DNA of 64,000 bases from Cryobacterium sp. (GTDB lineage: Bacteria; Actinomycetota; Actinomycetes; Actinomycetales; Microbacteriaceae): the NCBI GenBank assembly GCA_019638975.1, contig JAHBST010000001.1, forward strand, positions 19,619 through 83,618, given 5' to 3'. The position numbers and the translations under genes are program-made. This document shows positions 61,080-64,000 of this stretch, piece by piece. Below the pieces are notes generated by a model, which searched no databases, was not told the DNA's origin, and worked only from the letters and a program-made list of their open reading frames with translations. Every line of letters begins with the position of its first letter. The first letter of the stretch is position 1.

Positions 61080-62611
61080 GACGAGAGTGCCTTTCTGAGG
61101 TAGAGAGCGCGACCGATGTGGTCGGCTGTCGGTGAATCGGTGCCCTCGAGGTCGGCGAGAGTCCATCCGACGCGCAACACCCTGTCGTATCCGCGCATCG
61201 TGATGCCGCCTCGCTCGAGAGCGCGGTCGATCGTCGCGGTCACGACCGAGCCGAGCCTCGCGTGCGGGCCGCGCAGCCAGAACCCGGGAACTTGCGAATT
61301 CACGTTCCACGGCGTTCCGTCGAGTCGCTCGGCGGCGCGCGCTCGCGCGATCGCGACACGCTCGCGCGCCACGGCCGACGTCAACTGTCCGCCGTCGCTC
61401 GCGAGTTTCAATTGAGCACTCGTGATCCGTTGCACGCGAAACTGGATGTCGATGCGGTCCAGGAGCGGACCCGATAGCCGCCCGAGGTAGCGGCGCCGCG
61501 CGGTCGGCGTGCACGTGCACTCCGAGTCGCGCGCCCCGTATTGCCCGCACGGGCACGGGTTGGCGGCAAGAATCAGCTGGAATCGACCCGGAAAGTGCGC
61601 GACGGCGTTCGCGCGATGGATGCTGATGACGCCCGATTCGAGCGGCTGGCGGAGCGCATCCAGCACCGAACTGTTGAACTCGGGTGCTTCGTCGAGGAAC
61701 AAAACTCCCCCGCTGGCTCTCGCGGCGGCTCCCGGTCGAATCTGTTTGCTGCCCCCGCCGATGAGAGCTGCGGCGGTCGCGGTGTGATGCGGCGACTCGA
61801 GCGGCGGGCGAGTGATGAGAGACTGACCGACTGGCAAGCCGCACAGCGAACGGATCGAGCTCACCTCGAGCGCCGCGGCGGCATCCAGATCGGGAAGGAT
61901 CCCCGGCAAGCGGGCAGCGAGCATCGTCTTGCCCGACCCGGGCGGCCCCAGCAGAAATGCGTGGTGACCACCCGCCGCGGCGACGACCAACGCCTCGACT
62001 GCATCCCCGTTGCCGATGACGTCCGCGAGATCGAGTTCTTCGTGGGCCGGTTCCTCCGGATGTGCCGGGAGTATCGGTTCCACGTCGATGGGTTCGAATT
62101 CTGCGCCGTGCCAAATGGCGGCTTCGCGAAGCGAAGCAACCGCCACGACACGGATGCCGGGGACGAGCTCGGCTTCCGCCGCGTTCCCGGTCGGCACCAT
62201 CACGATGTCGAAACCTGCCCCAGCGGCGGCAGAAACGGCGGGCAGTATTCCGGCGATGGGGCGGAGCCTCCCGTCGAGGCCGAGCTCGCCGAGGTGCACC
62301 GCTCGCGCAATCGACTCGGCGCGCACGACGCCGGCCGCAGCGAGAGTCGCCAACGCAATGCCGAGATCGAATCCGGAGCCTTGCTTGGGGAGCGCGGCGG
62401 GCGACAGGTTGACGGTCAGGCGCCGGCTCGGCAACTCGAAACCGGAGTTGGCGGCGGCAGCGAGCACGCGGTCGCGTGCTTCGCCGAGTGCGGCATCCGG
62501 AAGACCGATGAGAATGAACTTCGGCAATTGCGACGAGTAGTCCGCCTCGATTTCGACGATGGCGCCCTGGAGGCCGAGGAGAGCGACCGCTTGCGTGCGT
62601 CCGACGGGCAT
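61076..62611 (-). CDS. YifB/ComM-type AAA+ ATPase (Mg chelatase-like)
   Basis: A 511-residue AAA+ helicase-like protein related to ComM, which drives branch migration in natural transformation. It has an N-terminal Lon-like domain, Walker A G-P-P-G-S-G-K-T at 222-229, Walker B L-F-L-D-E-A-P-E-F, and a four-cysteine zinc loop C-P-C-G-Q-Y-G-A and C-T-C. The gene sits between yraN and dprA with overlaps of 1 and 4 nt, forming a tight operon. Confidence 0.95.
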   Translation of the reverse strand: MPVGRTQAVALLGLQGAIVEIEADYSSQLPKFILIGLPDAALGEARDRVLAAAANSGFELPSRRLTVNLSPAALPKQGSGFDLGIALATLAAAGVVRAESIARAVHLGELGLDGRLRPIAGILPAVSAAAGAGFDIVMVPTGNAAEAELVPGIRVVAVASLREAAIWHGAEFEPIDVEPILPAHPEEPAHEELDLADVIGNGDAVEALVVAAAGGHHAFLLGPPGSGKTMLAARLPGILPDLDAAAALEVSSIRSLCGLPVGQSLITRPPLESPHHTATAAALIGGGSKQIRPGAAARASGGVLFLDEAPEFNSSVLDALRQPLESGVISIHRANAVAHFPGRFQLILAANPCPCGQYGARDSECTCTPTARRRYLGRLSGPLLDRIDIQFRVQRITSAQLKLASDGGQLTSAVARERVAIARARAAERLDGTPWNVNSQVPGFWLRGPHARLGSVVTATIDRALERGGITMRGYDRVLRVGWTLADLEGTDSPTADHIGRALYLRKALSS

Positions 62612-62967
62612 CAGAACACCCGCCGCAAGTGTTCAATGAGCGGCGCCCGGCCCGCGGACGCGATCACCGAGATCGCATCGATGCGGATGACGCCCCGGCG
62701 ATACGGGTGCGCGTCGCACCACGCGTTCGCGAGTCGCTTCAGTCGGGCAAGTTTTTGCGCCGTGATCGCCTCGAACGGATGCCCGAACGCGGTGCTCGAG
62801 CGCGTCTTGACTTCGACGAAAACAGTGTCGTTGCCATCCCGCGCGACGAGGTCGATCTCGCCGCGCGCGCACCGCCAGTTGCGATCGATGACGGTGTAGC
62901 CGGCATCCGCAAGAAATTGCGCGGCGAGGTCCTCGCCGCGCTTGCCCAGGTCGTCTTTTGCCGCCAT
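62611..62967 (-). CDS. YraN family (UPF0102) endonuclease-like protein
   Basis: A 118-residue protein of the PD-(D/E)xK nuclease fold: G-E-D-L-A-A-Q-F-L, then R-G-E-I-D-L-V-A-R-D and V-F-V-E-V-K-T-R-S, which carry the Asp, Glu and Lys of the active site. The cellular role is unknown; its constant place before yifB and dprA suggests DNA processing. The stop overlaps the yifB start by 1 nt. The 95 nt upstream contain only a GGCCGCGGCC palindrome. Confidence 0.94.
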   Translation of the reverse strand: MAAKDDLGKRGEDLAAQFLADAGYTVIDRNWRCARGEIDLVARDGNDTVFVEVKTRSSTAFGHPFEAITAQKLARLKRLANAWCDAHPYRRGVIRIDAISVIASAGRAPLIEHLRRVF

Positions 62968-63062
62968 GCATCGAGGATGCCGGGCAGGTGCCGACCGCTC
63001 AGGGCCGCGGCCGCGATCCGGTCACTGAACGTCAGCCCGAGCGCTGTGGAGGAGTGGATCAG

Positions 63063-63431
63063 CTAGCTTACGTACACCTTGCGAATCGTCTCGGTGACCG
63101 TCCACACGGTGCGCTGGCCAGCCATGAGCCGCAGGACTGATCCAGGCGAAAGGTGCTCCACGCGATCCTCGTCGACGAACGAAACCGTCGCGGCACCCGA
63201 CAGCACGATGAAGAGTTCGTCCGCCTCGACATCCGTCACCGTGCCCGGAGTGAGCTCCCAGACTCCGACCTCCAGTCCCGAATACTCGCCAAGCGTTGCG
63301 GCACTCGCCGTCGGGGCGCCGTCGCGCACCTGCTCCGCTGGCACGGGCGAGTGCATTAACTCAAGTTCAACAGCATTCACCCCGGCACCGTCGTTGAAGT
63401 CGCGATGTCGACCGGACAGCTCCCCGCTCAC
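63063..63431 (-). CDS. Cupin-domain protein
   Basis: A 122-residue single-cupin protein. The core is V-W-E-L-T-P-G-T-V-T-D-V-E-A-D-E-L-F-I-V-L-S-G-A-A-T-V and H-L-S-P-G-S-V-L-R-L, matching the RmlC/ethanolamine-utilisation-type cupins found with FAD-dependent amine oxidases. The GTG at 63431 overlaps the oxidase stop by 4 nt (GTGA), so it is coupled to that gene. The upstream open frame to 63743 lies inside the oxidase and is rejected. Confidence 0.88.
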   Translation of the reverse strand: MSGELSGRHRDFNDGAGVNAVELELMHSPVPAEQVRDGAPTASAATLGEYSGLEVGVWELTPGTVTDVEADELFIVLSGAATVSFVDEDRVEHLSPGSVLRLMAGQRTVWTVTETIRKVYVS

Positions 63432-64000
63432 GAGTCGAACCCGAGCCCGAGCGCATCCAGGGTGCGCAATACAAAGTTGCGCTTTCCACGCTTGTGGTCG
63501 GCGCGGTTCATGGCCCATTTCGACACCGCAACACCCATCCAGGCAATCGGATCGGGCGGGAATGGGATCGGAAGCGACTTCACCATTTTCAGCTGTGTGC
63601 GCTCCGTCTTCAGCCCCCACAATTGGTCGAGCATGACGTTGGCGGCGAAGCGCGTGCCCGCGACACCCAGGCCGGTGAATCCGGCGACGTGCGCGACGCG
63701 ACCACCGCGCGCATGCCCGAAGAAAGCCGTGAAGCGACTGCACGTGTCGATCACCCCCGCCCAGCGATGCGTGAACTTGACGCCCTCCAGTTGCGGGAAC
63801 GTCGTGAAGAAGTGACTCGCGAGCAATCGGTGCGACGCGGGCCGATCGTCGTATTCGGGTTTGATCTTGCCGCCGAAATGGTAGATCGCGTCGTAGCCGC
63901 CGAAGAGGATTCGGTTGTCTTTCGTTAGCCGGTAGTAGTGGAACTGGTTAGCCATATCGGCTACACCCTGGCGGTTCTTCCAGCCGATCGACTCGAGCTG
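63428..64000 (-). CDS. FAD-dependent amine/amino-acid oxidoreductase (3' part, runs off the window)
   Basis: The last 190 residues of a DadA/glycine-oxidase-type flavoprotein. The coding frame is open to the window edge at 64000 (reading S-I-G-W-K-N-R-Q-G-V-A-D-M), so the start is outside. Visible features are Y-Y-R-L-T-K-D-N-R-I-L-F-G-G-Y-D, R-W-A-G-V-I-D-T and the FAD-binding end G-F-T-G-L-G-V-A-G-T-R. The sequence resembles gamma-glutamylputrescine-oxidase-like enzymes; the linked cupin supports amine catabolism. Substrate not proven. Confidence 0.88.
   Translation of the reverse strand, partial: QLESIGWKNRQGVADMANQFHYYRLTKDNRILFGGYDAIYHFGGKIKPEYDDRPASHRLLASHFFTTFPQLEGVKFTHRWAGVIDTCSRFTAFFGHARGGRVAHVAGFTGLGVAGTRFAANVMLDQLWGLKTERTQLKMVKSLPIPFPPDPIAWMGVAVSKWAMNRADHKRGKRNFVLRTLDALGLGFDS

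Noticed and set aside
61080-62636. DprA as a 943-residue fusion protein
   Set aside because: The dprA frame stays open through yifB, but the extra part is Arg-rich shadow sequence; the ATG at 61079 with 4-nt overlap is the proper start.

Overview
The window reads as chromosomal DNA of a high-GC actinobacterium, most likely of the family Microbacteriaceae. The evidence is the rpsB-tsf-pyrH-frr-cdsA, xerC, dprA-yifB-yraN block, a GlgE-type alpha-glucan locus, a MshA-like glycosyltransferase, a GTP-dependent PEP carboxykinase, a SigE-family sigma factor, frequent GTG starts, many 1-4 nt start/stop overlaps, and short GCATCCG/CGGATGC words scattered on both strands. No rRNA, CRISPR array, insertion sequence, prophage or plasmid module was seen. 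The only RNA gene found is one tRNA-Arg(CCG).

Layout. 0-4.6 kb: ligA, a VOC protein, argS and tRNA-Arg. 4.7-9.8 kb: an accessory stretch of small metabolite-type genes (a DHFR-like protein, VOC proteins, SRPBCC proteins, an alpha/beta hydrolase) with two ArsR repressors whose operators are visible, plus one VOC relic and one truncated VOC gene. 10-18 kb: a carboxyethylornithine synthase-like enzyme, a TetR-ABC exporter operon, glycerate kinase, and a ScfR/RamB-like regulator divergent from pckG across an inverted repeat. 18-27 kb: a sigma factor with a membrane partner, a four-helix-type membrane protein divergent from a PspA protein, an arginase-fold protein, a crotonase, a disulfide-reductase flavoprotein, a MshA-like glycosyltransferase, a small HExxH protein and an amidase. 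27-31 kb: a YtrA-type GntR-ABC operon, a lipoprotein and an LCP protein.

31-43 kb holds the most distinctive locus. Between glgP and the glgE-glgB pair lies a five-gene minus-strand operon: two small TasA/camelysin-like proteins with SipW-type signal peptides, a 572-residue protein joining the same signal type to a ricin-type lectin and Ig/Fn3-like domains, a LAMTG wall-anchored protein, and a SipW-like signal peptidase. The genes overlap or nearly touch, and the first is preceded by a leader packed with inverted repeats, one of which covers its Shine-Dalgarno sequence. I read this as a surface fibre or adhesin assembly system with its own peptidase, lectin and wall anchor. glgP follows 31 nt downstream and may be co-transcribed.

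43-64 kb: a YbbN-like protein, an unusual three-TM protein with an internal lipobox, a Scy-like polar coiled coil, an AI-2E transporter, a lytic transglycosylase, a protein with four DivIVA-like repeats, then the translation/lipid operon. In that operon an EamA transporter separates pyrH from frr, and S2 carries a tail of about 138 residues rich in Ala, Lys and Pro. The window closes with M23 peptidase, xerC, a phosphoesterase, dprA-yifB-yraN, a cupin and a truncated FAD oxidoreductase. All calls are from reading the sequence; no database search was run.
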